From positions 1 through 61,089 of IMG/VR virus record IMGVR_UViG_3300031658_000007: a stretch of 61,089 nucleotides of DNA. One strand, 5' to 3'. Positions 25,521 to 32,148 of this stretch are shown piece by piece. The translations under genes were made by a program, and so were the position numbers. This DNA comes from a virus. Positions within the stretch are counted from its first letter, which is position 1; the number at the start of each line of letters is the position of its first letter. Below the pieces are notes generated by a model that saw only the letters and a program-made list of their open reading frames with translations, made no database searches and was not told the origin of the DNA.

Positions 25521-25892
25521 TTATGTACTGTATAAATTAAGGAACGTTGAGGTCGATACAACATGTACAGGTTGAGGATCAATAACAAGTTTTCTCACGT
25601 TAACCTTAGTAATACCATTAACTTTGGCGTTTAGTATCCTATGGAATCCGTCAGCTACAGTGCCATCAGAGTATAAAGTTATTGCGTACTCTTGGGTCAC
25701 GTTGTTTACTTTTGTTACGTGGTAAACAAGGTCATCACACATAAACTTTGTATTGTTGAATACCCAGAAGTTGTTTTCTGTGAGTTCAGGAATAGTACTT
25801 TCAGTAGTTACTCCGTATGCGTCCCATAAGTCCTGAACCATGTACACGGCTACGCTGTCACCTATTTTCCTTCCTCTCATTTCGTTAGACAT
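25521..25892 (-). CDS. ParB-like domain protein
   Basis: A 123-residue protein with Asp81-Gly-Phe-His-Arg85 followed by an Ala-x-x-x-Gly helix and a Val strand, the signature of ParB/sulfiredoxin-like nuclease folds. There is no C-terminal DNA-binding half, so this is the catalytic-type domain alone. It is the first gene of the terminase operon and abuts the GIY-YIG-like gene. It could act on DNA during packaging; CTPase activity is not evident. Confidence 0.55.
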   Translation of the reverse strand: MSNEMRGRKIGDSVAVYMVQDLWDAYGVTTESTIPELTENNFWVFNNTKFMCDDLVYHVTKVNNVTQEYAITLYSDGTVADGFHRILNAKVNGITKVNVRKLVIDPQPVHVVSTSTFLNLYST

Positions 25893-25963
25893 TACGTTTT
25901 TAAGTCCTGTTAAGGTTATTTAAAAATAGGAATATACACTATGTACTTTTAGTAGGCAATTAA

Positions 25964-25980
25964 AAGATGATTTTCATCTT
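25964..25980. promoter_or_regulatory. Perfect 7-bp stem with 3-base loop
   Basis: AAGATGA (25964-25970), loop TTT, TCATCTT (25974-25980). N4 virion polymerase recognises hairpins with 5-7 bp stems, 3-base loops and a purine at the loop centre on the template strand. Read rightward, the minus-strand loop is AAA, which meets that rule. It is a candidate early promoter or part of the phage end region. Confidence 0.4.
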
Positions 25981-26014
25981 AGCTAGGATACAGGTGATTC
26001 AGGGGTAGGGTGTA

Positions 26015-26050
26015 GAAAAAACCCCTCGCTAACTCTCGTCAGTAGGGGTT
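26015..26050 (-). terminator. Rho-independent terminator, leftward
   Basis: On the minus strand AACCCCT (26050-26044) pairs with AGGGGTT (26026-26020) and is followed by a T run (26021-26015). It would stop leftward transcription from the winged-helix gene at 26161-26577 before the terminase operon. Confidence 0.7.
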
Positions 26051-26060
26051 CAGTTAAGAC

Positions 26061-26092
26061 GGACAAAAGACTACCCCCTAAAGGGGGTGTCC
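26061..26092. terminator. Strong GC hairpin
   Basis: ACCCCC (26073-26078) pairs with GGGGGT (26083-26088) around a TAAA loop, with outer GGAC (26061-26064)/GTCC (26089-26092). There is no long T run on either side. It is probably a second termination or transcript-protection element, or a structure at a genome end. Confidence 0.5.
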
Positions 26093-26160
26093 TGTCTGTC
26101 CCGATGGATCACCTCCAGAGGTAATGGACAAAATGAGGGTTTACATTGTCGGGTAAATTC

Positions 26161-26577
26161 TCATTTATGAACTGTATCACAGTCACCCCATTTCTTAAAC
26201 AACACAGCACCTTTAGTCTGACTTCCGTGCCTAAGTAAGCTAGGGGATAACATATATATACCGTTCTGGACTTTCCGTATAAATTCTTTTTTATATAATT
26301 TTTGGAATAATGTAGACACAGTAGGAACTGTAGTACCACACTCTTCTGCTATCTTAGCAAACGTACCGATAATGCGGTTATTACTGTCTTTATTCTTAAT
26401 GAGCCAAGCAAGAACTTTATTAGTTGCTGTACCTGCTACACCAATATATTCAGCTAGTACTTTAGCGTAAGCTCTCTCCCAGTATTCTTTAGGTATCTTC
26501 TCAATAAATATATCAACAGACAACATCTCACCTGTTCTTGTATTCACCATCATGTACTTATCTTCTTCTCTATCCAT
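26161..26577 (-). CDS. RepL-like winged-helix protein
   Basis: A 138-residue protein. Residues about 25-135 follow the plasmid RepL replication-protein pattern: a helical Ala-Lys-Val-Leu-Ala-Glu-Tyr-Ile-Gly-Val-Ala, Asn-Lys-Val-Leu-Ala-Trp, a winged helix (Ile-Ala-Glu-Glu-Cys-Gly-Thr-Thr-Val-Pro-Thr-Val-Ser, then Leu-Tyr-Lys-Lys-Glu-Phe-Ile), and Gly-Ile-Tyr-Met-Leu-Ser-Pro. It is transcribed leftward, opposite to the early genes, and ends in its own terminators. It could initiate replication or repress the divergent early region. Inverted repeats at 26684-26723 lie just upstream of its start. Confidence 0.68.
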   Translation of the reverse strand: MDREEDKYMMVNTRTGEMLSVDIFIEKIPKEYWERAYAKVLAEYIGVAGTATNKVLAWLIKNKDSNNRIIGTFAKIAEECGTTVPTVSTLFQKLYKKEFIRKVQNGIYMLSPSLLRHGSQTKGAVLFKKWGDCDTVHK

Positions 26578-26683
26578 TACAATATTCTTTAGCCTTTATA
26601 TAAATTATATTTTAGCACTTATATAGTTTGTGGTACACCTTTTATACTACTTACTAAAACCTAATGCCATGTGGTAGTGAGTT

Positions 26684-26723
26684 TACTAAAGAATATTTTA
26701 GTAGACTATAAAGAATATTATAG
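26684..26723. promoter_or_regulatory. Two adjacent inverted repeats, candidate operators
   Basis: TACTAAA (26684-26690)/TTTAGTA (26697-26703) with spacer GAATAT, then CTATAA (26706-26711)/TTATAG (26718-26723) with spacer AGAATA. Both share the core AAAGAATATT and their centres are about 21 bp apart, two helical turns. Half-sites recur nearby. This fits binding by a dimeric regulator such as the neighbouring winged-helix protein. Confidence 0.5.
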
Positions 26724-26882
26724 TGAACTTTTCCGTAAAGCTAGGTACAGCGTCATTCCTAATGTCTTCCCTTTATATATCTATTACGTGTTGAAAACTT
26801 ACGTAATGAGCTTGTTAGTTTCCATAGGGAGTTTACTAAAATTTAATTTATAAAAATTCCGTATGGGGATTTAAAAAATTAG

Positions 26883-26931
26883 TACTGAGGCAGTATATAT
26901 GTGCGTAGCACATGTACAGGGGGATACCCCC
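26883..26931. promoter_or_regulatory. Three tandem perfect hairpins with 3-base loops
   Basis: TACTG-AGG-CAGTA (26883-26895), ATGTGC-GTA-GCACAT (26899-26913) and GGGGG-ATA-CCCCC (26919-26931), followed by ATGGG-A-CCCAT (26944-26954). N4 virion polymerase promoters are 5-7 bp stems with 3-base loops whose centre is a purine on the template strand, at position -11. Read rightward, the second and third hairpins have template loops TAC and TAT, so they qualify. Starts would be near 26917 and 26936, just upstream of the first early gene. The first hairpin qualifies for leftward reading. Confidence 0.55.
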
Positions 26932-26987
26932 CCGCTGGGATAGATGGGACCCATTATAAAACCTCATCAACTATAGGAAGAAACAAA

Positions 26988-27227
26988 ATGACAAACTTAT
27001 ACAACACAGTACAAGAAGACTTAGTATCCACGTTACTAGACGCGAACAGACTCATTGAGTCTGTAATAATATGCGGCTCTAGGAGCCTGTCGTTGAGCTG
27101 CAAGACTACCGTAGTATTAGTGGAAACACTAAACGTGGGGCTAGACTTAGCACTAGATAGTATACCTTCTAGTTACAAGGAAACGGAGACTCGTCTTCAT
27201 TCACTGTTCGAAGAAGTACAAAGCTAA
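26988..27227 (+). CDS. First early gene, hypothetical, 79 aa
   Basis: The ATG at 26988 is preceded by AGGAAG, so I rejected an upstream start at 26901 that would put the hairpin cluster inside the gene. The product is helical with a central Cys/Ser-rich turn and an acidic C-terminus. No family recognised. As the first gene behind the presumed virion-polymerase promoters it should be expressed at the start of infection, and host takeover is the usual role of such genes. Confidence 0.65.
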   Translation: MTNLYNTVQEDLVSTLLDANRLIESVIICGSRSLSLSCKTTVVLVETLNVGLDLALDSIPSSYKETETRLHSLFEEVQS

Positions 27228-27354
27228 CATCTGTACACTGTCATAGTCACTGACATTAACTGTGACTACTTACCACCATACATCCTACTAATACAGGGTG
27301 TATGTTAGTGAGTGTACGTACCATTCAGGTATGCCTTACAATAGGAGAATAGAT

Positions 27355-27456
27355 ATGAACGATAACGTAGAAGTGGCATCAGTAATAGCTGTAACAACAG
27401 CTGTAGTACTCACATGTTTACTAGCTGTAGTACTAGTCCACTATGGGTGGATGTAA
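27355..27456 (+). CDS. Small membrane protein, 33 aa
   Basis: Preceded by AGGAG at 27343. After a short acidic start the peptide is one long Ala/Val/Leu/Thr membrane segment ending His-Tyr-Gly-Trp-Met. The stop overlaps the next start (TAATG). Early inner-membrane peptide of unknown function. Confidence 0.6.
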   Translation: MNDNVEVASVIAVTTAVVLTCLLAVVLVHYGWM

Positions 27457-27578
27457 TGAACAGTGCAGCTAAAAGAATGCACAATATAAACAGATTGTAT
27501 GAAGTCTGTAGCAGTCTTAGTATAACAATTACTTACATAACATTATTGGTAGGAATACCGTTGATGTTTATGTGGTAA
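27456..27578 (+). CDS. Small membrane protein, 40 aa
   Basis: The start overlaps the preceding stop (TAATG), so the two peptides are translationally coupled. A basic N-terminal half (Lys-Arg-Met-His) is followed by a hydrophobic segment (about 22-40) ending in Met-Phe-Met-Trp. Probably a membrane peptide working with the 33-residue one. Confidence 0.55.
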   Translation: MNSAAKRMHNINRLYEVCSSLSITITYITLLVGIPLMFMW

Positions 27579-27610
27579 CACATAAGACCTGATCATGTCT
27601 AAAACTGATT

Positions 27611-27650
27611 ACCTAGCTATAAGTGCCGTAAGCGGTATTTATAAGTAGGT
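27611..27650 (+). other. Long imperfect RNA hairpin in a leader
   Basis: ACCTA (27611-27615) pairs with TAGGT (27646-27650), and TATAAGTGCCG pairs with CGGTATTTATA with two G-T pairs, leaving a TAAG loop. It lies between early genes, about 40 bases upstream of the next start. It could be a processing site or a leader structure. Confidence 0.5.
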
Positions 27651-27692
27651 GTTGTTACCGTATTGAGTAACAGCCTATTAACGGAGAATATT

Positions 27693-27980
27693 ATGAACAC
27701 ATTATTAATAAACAGCACACTTACTGTTTTAAGTATTGACGAAATAGTGGCTAATTATGCTCAAGCAGTATCTTTAGTATTAGTTGGTTTGTATGACATG
27801 CATGTTCAGGTAACTAAGAAAAATAACTCTTTATTCTTTAAGTACATGACAGATCAAGAGATGGATTACGCATTGAGTGATGTTGATGTTGGTACTTCAA
27901 GCCAGTTTAATTACCACAACCCTAATTGGCACTTTGTACCATCATTACGAATAGCTATCAGAGATAGTTTAGAAGGTTAA
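27693..27980 (+). CDS. Hypothetical early protein, 95 aa
   Basis: The ATG at 27693 follows ACGGAGAA; an in-frame upstream TTG is less likely. The N-terminal half is hydrophobic/helical without a clear membrane span, and the C-terminal half is aromatic and acidic (Tyr-His-Asn-Pro-Asn-Trp-His). No family recognised. Confidence 0.6.
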   Translation: MNTLLINSTLTVLSIDEIVANYAQAVSLVLVGLYDMHVQVTKKNNSLFFKYMTDQEMDYALSDVDVGTSSQFNYHNPNWHFVPSLRIAIRDSLEG

Positions 27981-28038
27981 ATAATGACCACCTAGCTCTA
28001 TGGAAAGTGTTAGGAATTTTTAAGGAGTATGACAGTAC

Positions 28039-28060
28039 CATGCATACATTTGTGTGCATG
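28039..28060 (+). other. Stem-loop ahead of a small gene
   Basis: CATGCATAC (28039-28047) and GTGTGCATG (28052-28060) pair over 9 bp with one G-T pair around ATTT. It is located 18 bases before the next start codon, so it could affect transcript stability or translation. Confidence 0.5.
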
Positions 28061-28077
28061 TAAATTAGGAGATTACA

Positions 28078-28179
28078 ATGGCTACATATATGGATTTGCT
28101 GCCTATCACACTAATTGACCCAAAAAGGAGAAGAAAAATATTAATTCCTCTCCTATTCGGGGTATTTGTTGGCACCTAG
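28078..28179 (+). CDS. Short peptide, 33 aa, basic then hydrophobic
   Basis: ATG 28078 is preceded by TAGGAG. A run of Pro-Lys-Arg-Arg-Arg-Lys in the middle is followed by Ile-Leu-Ile-Pro-Leu-Leu-Phe-Gly-Val-Phe, a possible membrane anchor. Function unknown. Directly upstream of the RNA polymerase gene. Confidence 0.45.
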   Translation: MATYMDLLPITLIDPKRRRKILIPLLFGVFVGT

Positions 28180-28244
28180 CTTTGTTGGGTAGCCTTGTAG
28201 TACCACTTGTGAATTATCATAGGTGTAATTTTTGGAGTAGTAAT

Positions 28245-30206
28245 ATGAAAAAGTTTAATGTACAGCCCACGTTAGAGGCTTTTGAAGTAGTAAGACCTAA
28301 GATGAAGGACTTGCTTACTCTTAGAGTGCATGAAGCACTATTGTTAGGTCATTTCTTAAATAAGTACAACAACTATTTGCGTAAGACTTTAGGTAAGCTT
28401 GAAGTCACTAGCAACGATGTGCTTCTTGCCAGTTTCATAGGCAAGTTGGCAGTTCGTATGCCATTAGTTGTGGAGGGTAAGTGGGATGATTTCCAGAAAC
28501 AACAGCAGAAGTTTTTGGCTGCTTCACTGCTTATCAACATACTGGTTGATAGTGGTGAGTATGTTCTTGAGGAACGTATTAAGGAAGTAGATCCGTCTAG
28601 TAACTATGGTAAACCTTACCGTAAAGATTTATTTCTTATCTTTGATGGTGTTGAACCTAAGAAAGAGTTGTTACGTGGTCTTGAGACTAGATCAGGAGTT
28701 TACTATCAGGATAAAGTAGGCAGTATTAAGCTTAGTGCTGAGTTTAAAGGTGTGTTGCACGATGTTGGGTCAATGGCGTTTAAGTTAAGTGATGTAGCTA
28801 GTGAAGAGTTAATTCTTCATGGTTATAAACTGTCCAAGAACTACGTTTCTAGTGGTGACGGCAGGGGTGAAGATCCTACTCTTAAGCGCGAAAGGTACAA
28901 GTCTTACGCTGCACTTATTATGAATGATGTAGCAGCATTAGATAAGTTTTACTTGCCTATGAAGTATGATTCTAGAAGTCGTATGTATTACGAGTTTCAA
29001 CTAGAAGGTATGCGTCCACAAGGACATTTGTGGGAGACATTAATGATAGACGCTTATGAGCCTCAGATACTTAGCAGGAGTGCTGTAAACCACCTCAAAC
29101 ACATCATATATGTTACTAGATATGGTAGGTGTTCATTAGACCAAGCATTATATGGTTGGACTAATAGTGATTGGGTATGGGCTAATAATAGAGATCCTCT
29201 AAAAGCTACTACTGAAAAGGAGTTTGGTGAGTTCATACTAGTAAACAAGGCTGTTCAAGCTGTGGCTGATGCAGTTGACGGTACACCTTCACATTATATG
29301 TTTGGTAAGGATCTTACTAACTCAGGATTGATGATGGCAGGTAGTTGTTTTAAGTCAGCTAAGATGTTAAAGATGGCTAATCTTATTCAGTTGAAGACTG
29401 TACATGATAGTCACACTGATATGCAAAAGTCTTATGGTTTAGACCATTTGACTAGGAAAGATATGAAGAAAATATCTAACCCGATGCTGCATGGAGCGTC
29501 TATAGGTAGCATGGTTAAAAACGTACAGTTAGCATTGCGTGAAAATGGAGAAAGCGATGACACTGTTGACACTATAACTAAGGACTTTGTTATAGGTAAA
29601 AACCATGAAGCATTTGGCTTAGAAGTGGATAATATCTTTACTATTTCGTCTTGGGGTGCATCAGCAGTTAGCAATACTCAAACTGAGCTTTATTGGACAA
29701 CACCAGACGGCTTTAAGGCGTACCACAGAGCACATATGAAGTATTGTCCAGTAGTAATACATACTGCTACTGCGTCTGTTAAAGCTTGTTTTAGGGAGAC
29801 TAAGCTAGTGTCCGATATGCCATTAAAGCAACAAGCTAATGGTCGACCATTGCATGATAAGTCATTTATTGCTAATGGTAGTAAACATGCTGTGGAAGTT
29901 AGTAAGACAGGGCTACATGCCAACTTGACACATAGCTTTGACGCTACGTTATTACGTAGAGTTGTCAATAGAGTTGTCAGTAAAGGTGAAGTATGTTTGC
30001 TGAAGCATGATGACTATATGGTGTTTCCTGATATGTATGACGATATAATAGAGATTGGTCAAGTATTCTTTAAGGAAGCAGCTAGTGTTAACTTCTATGA
30101 AGTAGCAATGAAGGATATTGCCAGTAATGGCAGTACACCACCAATACCTGATCTAGTTATAGGTGATTGTGAAGTAGAAGATAGTGTTAATTATTTAATG
30201 CCATAA
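28245..30206 (+). CDS. Single-chain T7/N4 RNAPII-type RNA polymerase, 653 aa
   Basis: I chose the ATG at 28245 (GGAGTAG upstream) over 28182. Catalytic motifs of single-subunit RNA polymerases are in order: Asp242-Ser-Arg-Ser-Arg246 (the DxxGR-type motif), motif A Asp356 in Gly-Lys-Asp-Leu-Thr-Asn-Ser-Gly, motif B Arg404-x3-Lys408, and motif C His588-Asp589-Asp. It is much shorter than T7 RNAP (883). Its length is close to the sum of N4's two RNAPII subunits gp15 and gp16 (about 670), so it looks like the single-chain equivalent. Position 416, aligned with the conserved motif B Tyr (T7 Y639), is His. It should transcribe middle genes, possibly with a phage cofactor. Confidence 0.88.
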   Translation: MKKFNVQPTLEAFEVVRPKMKDLLTLRVHEALLLGHFLNKYNNYLRKTLGKLEVTSNDVLLASFIGKLAVRMPLVVEGKWDDFQKQQQKFLAASLLINILVDSGEYVLEERIKEVDPSSNYGKPYRKDLFLIFDGVEPKKELLRGLETRSGVYYQDKVGSIKLSAEFKGVLHDVGSMAFKLSDVASEELILHGYKLSKNYVSSGDGRGEDPTLKRERYKSYAALIMNDVAALDKFYLPMKYDSRSRMYYEFQLEGMRPQGHLWETLMIDAYEPQILSRSAVNHLKHIIYVTRYGRCSLDQALYGWTNSDWVWANNRDPLKATTEKEFGEFILVNKAVQAVADAVDGTPSHYMFGKDLTNSGLMMAGSCFKSAKMLKMANLIQLKTVHDSHTDMQKSYGLDHLTRKDMKKISNPMLHGASIGSMVKNVQLALRENGESDDTVDTITKDFVIGKNHEAFGLEVDNIFTISSWGASAVSNTQTELYWTTPDGFKAYHRAHMKYCPVVIHTATASVKACFRETKLVSDMPLKQQANGRPLHDKSFIANGSKHAVEVSKTGLHANLTHSFDATLLRRVVNRVVSKGEVCLLKHDDYMVFPDMYDDIIEIGQVFFKEAASVNFYEVAMKDIASNGSTPPIPDLVIGDCEVEDSVNYLMP

Positions 30207-30251
30207 GGTAGCTAGTGTACTACTGGTGTATCTAGTTAAGAAGTAAATGTA

Positions 30252-30275
30252 CCTTGTCCATAGGACAGGTTTTCT
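30252..30275 (+). terminator. Terminator after the RNA polymerase gene
   Basis: CCTTGTCC (30252-30259) pairs with GGACAGG (30263-30269) around loop ATA, followed by TTTTCTT. Typical intrinsic terminator. The 3-base loop (TAT on the opposite strand) also matches the shape of a virion-polymerase promoter hairpin, so a double role is possible. Confidence 0.6.
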
Positions 30276-30363
30276 TACCTAATTACTACACCTTTATTAC
30301 ATATAAACTACTTTTTAAACTATTTGAAAAAGGGTTAATAGCCATGATTCGACATGCTTAAAG

Positions 30364-30379
30364 CCTCGCATTCGCGAGG
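30364..30379. other. GC-rich hairpin in intergenic region
   Basis: CCTCGC (30364-30369) and GCGAGG (30374-30379) with loop ATTC, in the 236-bp gap between the polymerase gene and the next gene, about 63 bases before its start. Apart from this and the terminator at 30252 I see no other element in the gap. Confidence 0.5.
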
Positions 30380-30442
30380 TATAGTGATTATAGGTTATGT
30401 ACTACTACCTATTTTAAAGTAGTTATTTAAGAGGAAACTATT

Positions 30443-30754
30443 ATGGAACGTAATCCATTAGTGCTTTCTACAGCATTTAAGAAAGCTAAAAGTAAGTTAA
30501 GAAGGATTGATCAGTTAAACATTCGTTCTTCGATGGATGTTGAAGAAACTGACATTATTGTGTTACAGCTTTCAGAAGCCAAGGCACTTGAATTTAACCT
30601 ACCAATGGCTAGCTTTGTGAAAGGTCAGCAGTGGTATGTTAAATCTTTGATTGACTTCGCAGGTATGTCTGCTGAAGACCGTCTAGAAACTGAATACATC
30701 GACTGTTTTCCCGATGTTGCCAGTGAAGAAGAGTTGCTAGCTGAACTAGCTTAA
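30443..30754 (+). CDS. Hypothetical protein, 103 aa
   Basis: Preceded by AGAGGAAA. Basic N-terminus (Lys-Lys-Ala-Lys-Ser-Lys-Leu-Arg-Arg) and acidic C-terminus (Glu-Glu-Glu-Leu-Leu-Ala-Glu-Leu-Ala). No family recognised. As the gene right after the RNA polymerase it is a candidate cofactor, but only by position. Confidence 0.6.
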   Translation: MERNPLVLSTAFKKAKSKLRRIDQLNIRSSMDVEETDIIVLQLSEAKALEFNLPMASFVKGQQWYVKSLIDFAGMSAEDRLETEYIDCFPDVASEEELLAELA

Positions 30755-30763
30755 TTCTGCGTA

Positions 30764-30901
30764 ACACACGGGCTGTGTGTAATGCGCTACAGGACGTTTG
30801 TACCATTAGTGGTACCTATGTACCTGTTTGCCTAAGAGGGCTTTGAAACACTTACTGGATCACTCCCAGTATTGATAACATAATGTTTGGGTAGTACCCA
30901 A
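30764..30901. other. Cluster of hairpins in a 183-bp leader
   Basis: ACACAC/GTGTGT (30764-30780), GTACCA-TTAG-TGGTAC (30800-30815), ACTGG/CCAGT (about 30854-30869) and TTGGGT-AGT-ACCCAA (30887-30901, 3-base loop) lie head to tail before the gene at 30938. Such density is not chance-like and suggests promoter, processing or stability elements. Confidence 0.5.
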
Positions 30902-30937
30902 TAACTAACAAAATTGTAAACCAAGGAGTTGTGTATT

Positions 30938-31378
30938 ATGAAAGACGATGAAATGCAACGTTTATGGGACTCACTAATTATTAATGGTTGGAAATATAAT
31001 GCTAGTACAGGAAGGATATTTATTGGCTTTATCAAACAAGCAGCACCAATACTAGCTAAACTAGATGATTGGGATAGGTCGTATGCATTTTTTGATAGTC
31101 ATATTAAAATACGAAAGATCAGTAGATTTGAATTAAACCAACCAGTATTAGCGTTTGTCAATAATCACTCTCCGCAGCTATCCAATTATCTATGGGACGC
31201 TGATTTTGATGTATCTAAGGTTATAATTAACATCGATAATTTTAAATGGTTTAAGGAAAGACGTATAAGCAAACGTCATGCTGCAATGAAGTCCAACTAT
31301 AAAAAAATATGTCAAGCTACCAAGGTTGTATCAGCAAGAGCACTAAGCAAAAATCATGATTGGACTACTGTTAAATAA
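30938..31378 (+). CDS. Hypothetical protein, 146 aa
   Basis: The ATG at 30938 follows AAGGAG. The N-terminal part is aromatic (Trp-Asp-Ser-Leu, Trp-Lys-Tyr-Asn), there is a central Asn-His-Ser-Pro-Gln-Leu stretch, and the C-terminus is strongly basic (Lys-Glu-Arg-Arg-Ile-Ser-Lys-Arg-His), so nucleic acid binding is possible. No family recognised. Confidence 0.6.
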   Translation: MKDDEMQRLWDSLIINGWKYNASTGRIFIGFIKQAAPILAKLDDWDRSYAFFDSHIKIRKISRFELNQPVLAFVNNHSPQLSNYLWDADFDVSKVIINIDNFKWFKERRISKRHAAMKSNYKKICQATKVVSARALSKNHDWTTVK

Positions 31379-31399
31379 CATTAAAAAAGGAAACTAGTA

Positions 31400-31597
31400 A
31401 TGAATAAAAAAGTAGATATTAATTCTTTGTGTATTGGTGGAGTTTCTATGCAAGACTACCCAGACTTTTGTGATTCTTATATTGAATCAGGGTGTTATGT
31501 TGATGGATCTACTATATCAGAAGAAGAGATAGAAGAATTGAACTGTAATAGTCCAGAAATAGCGCAAAGTGCGGCATTTCAGTCGTTAACTGATTAA
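31400..31597 (+). CDS. Small acidic phage protein, 65 aa
   Basis: Preceded by AAAGGAAA. Contains Tyr-Pro-Asp-Phe-Cys-Asp-Ser-Tyr-Ile and Val-Asp-Gly-Ser-Thr-Ile-Ser-Glu-Glu-Glu-Ile-Glu-Glu-Leu-Asn, a pattern common in small phage proteins of unknown role (short beta, then a Ser/Thr-capped acidic helix). Function unknown. Confidence 0.6.
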   Translation: MNKKVDINSLCIGGVSMQDYPDFCDSYIESGCYVDGSTISEEEIEELNCNSPEIAQSAAFQSLTD

Positions 31598-31608
31598 GGT
31601 GTAGTGAT

Positions 31609-31893
31609 ATGACCAATAAAACTAAATGTCTAGTGTTACTAGCTAAAATACAAGCATACATATACTGTCTATTGGACAGTAATGCTAGATTTCATCTAGA
31701 AAACACTTGGTCAGAGTCACTAGTACATAAAAATATATATGGTGAACCTTCCTATGCAGAAGTAGTTACGTATATTGGTGTTATTACAGGAAGTATTAAG
31801 GATAAAAATATAAAAGTTCTTAAAACTTTCTATGGAGAACTAAGATTTGATCTAGAAGACTATATTAATAACTATAACAACAGAGAATTATAA
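31609..31893 (+). CDS. Hypothetical protein, 94 aa
   Basis: A helical protein with Tyr/Leu-rich N-terminus and acidic C-terminal helix ending in Asn-Asn-Tyr-Asn-Asn. The stop overlaps the next ATG by one base (TAATG), so it is coupled to the Cys-rich protein that follows. No family recognised. Confidence 0.55.
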   Translation: MTNKTKCLVLLAKIQAYIYCLLDSNARFHLENTWSESLVHKNIYGEPSYAEVVTYIGVITGSIKDKNIKVLKTFYGELRFDLEDYINNYNNREL

Positions 31894-32108
31894 TGACTGT
31901 TTTAAGAGGAACTATTGCTATATGTCAAGATTGTGCTTACCAAAGTCCCTACAAAATAGGGAAAAAAAGAATAGAGTACTACTGCAACCAAAAGGATAAT
32001 ATATGCAAGGAAGCAGTAAAAGACTGCGACTACAAGCAACAACTGGACAGCATATATAATAGTATGACTGATACTGAAGTATCCAGTAAATACTTTACTA
32101 AAAGATAA
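31893..32108 (+). CDS. Small Cys-cluster protein, 71 aa
   Basis: Cys-x2-Cys-Ala-Tyr, then Tyr-Tyr-Cys, Cys and Cys-Asp-Tyr at spacings 16, 6 and 6 give a possible zinc-binding fold. The same ordered pattern occurs in the product of 33070-33318, so the two are paralogues. Function unknown. Confidence 0.6.
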   Translation: MTVLRGTIAICQDCAYQSPYKIGKKRIEYYCNQKDNICKEAVKDCDYKQQLDSIYNSMTDTEVSSKYFTKR

Positions 32109-32148
32109 AACTTGTATTAATATGAGTGCTCCTAAAGGAGTTAATAAA

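Larger units (their letters stand above)
26578..26987. other. Divergent control region, about 410 bp, no gene
   Basis: AT-rich noncoding stretch between the leftward RepL-like gene and the first rightward early gene. It holds the paired inverted repeats at 26684-26723, further TTTACTAAA half-sites near 26651 and 26829, and the cluster of hairpins at 26883-26954. A 60-codon frame at 26671-26853 has no ribosome site and I regard it as chance. The region, or the stretch down to 25893, is where N4-like phages would have their physical genome end. Confidence 0.6.

Noticed and set aside
26671-26853. 60-codon frame in the divergent control region
   Set aside because: No ribosome site, overlaps the paired inverted repeats and AT-rich control DNA, and the product is generic hydrophobic/basic.
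26901-26987. Upstream extension of the first early gene
   Set aside because: It would translate through two perfect hairpins; ATG 26988 has a proper ribosome site.
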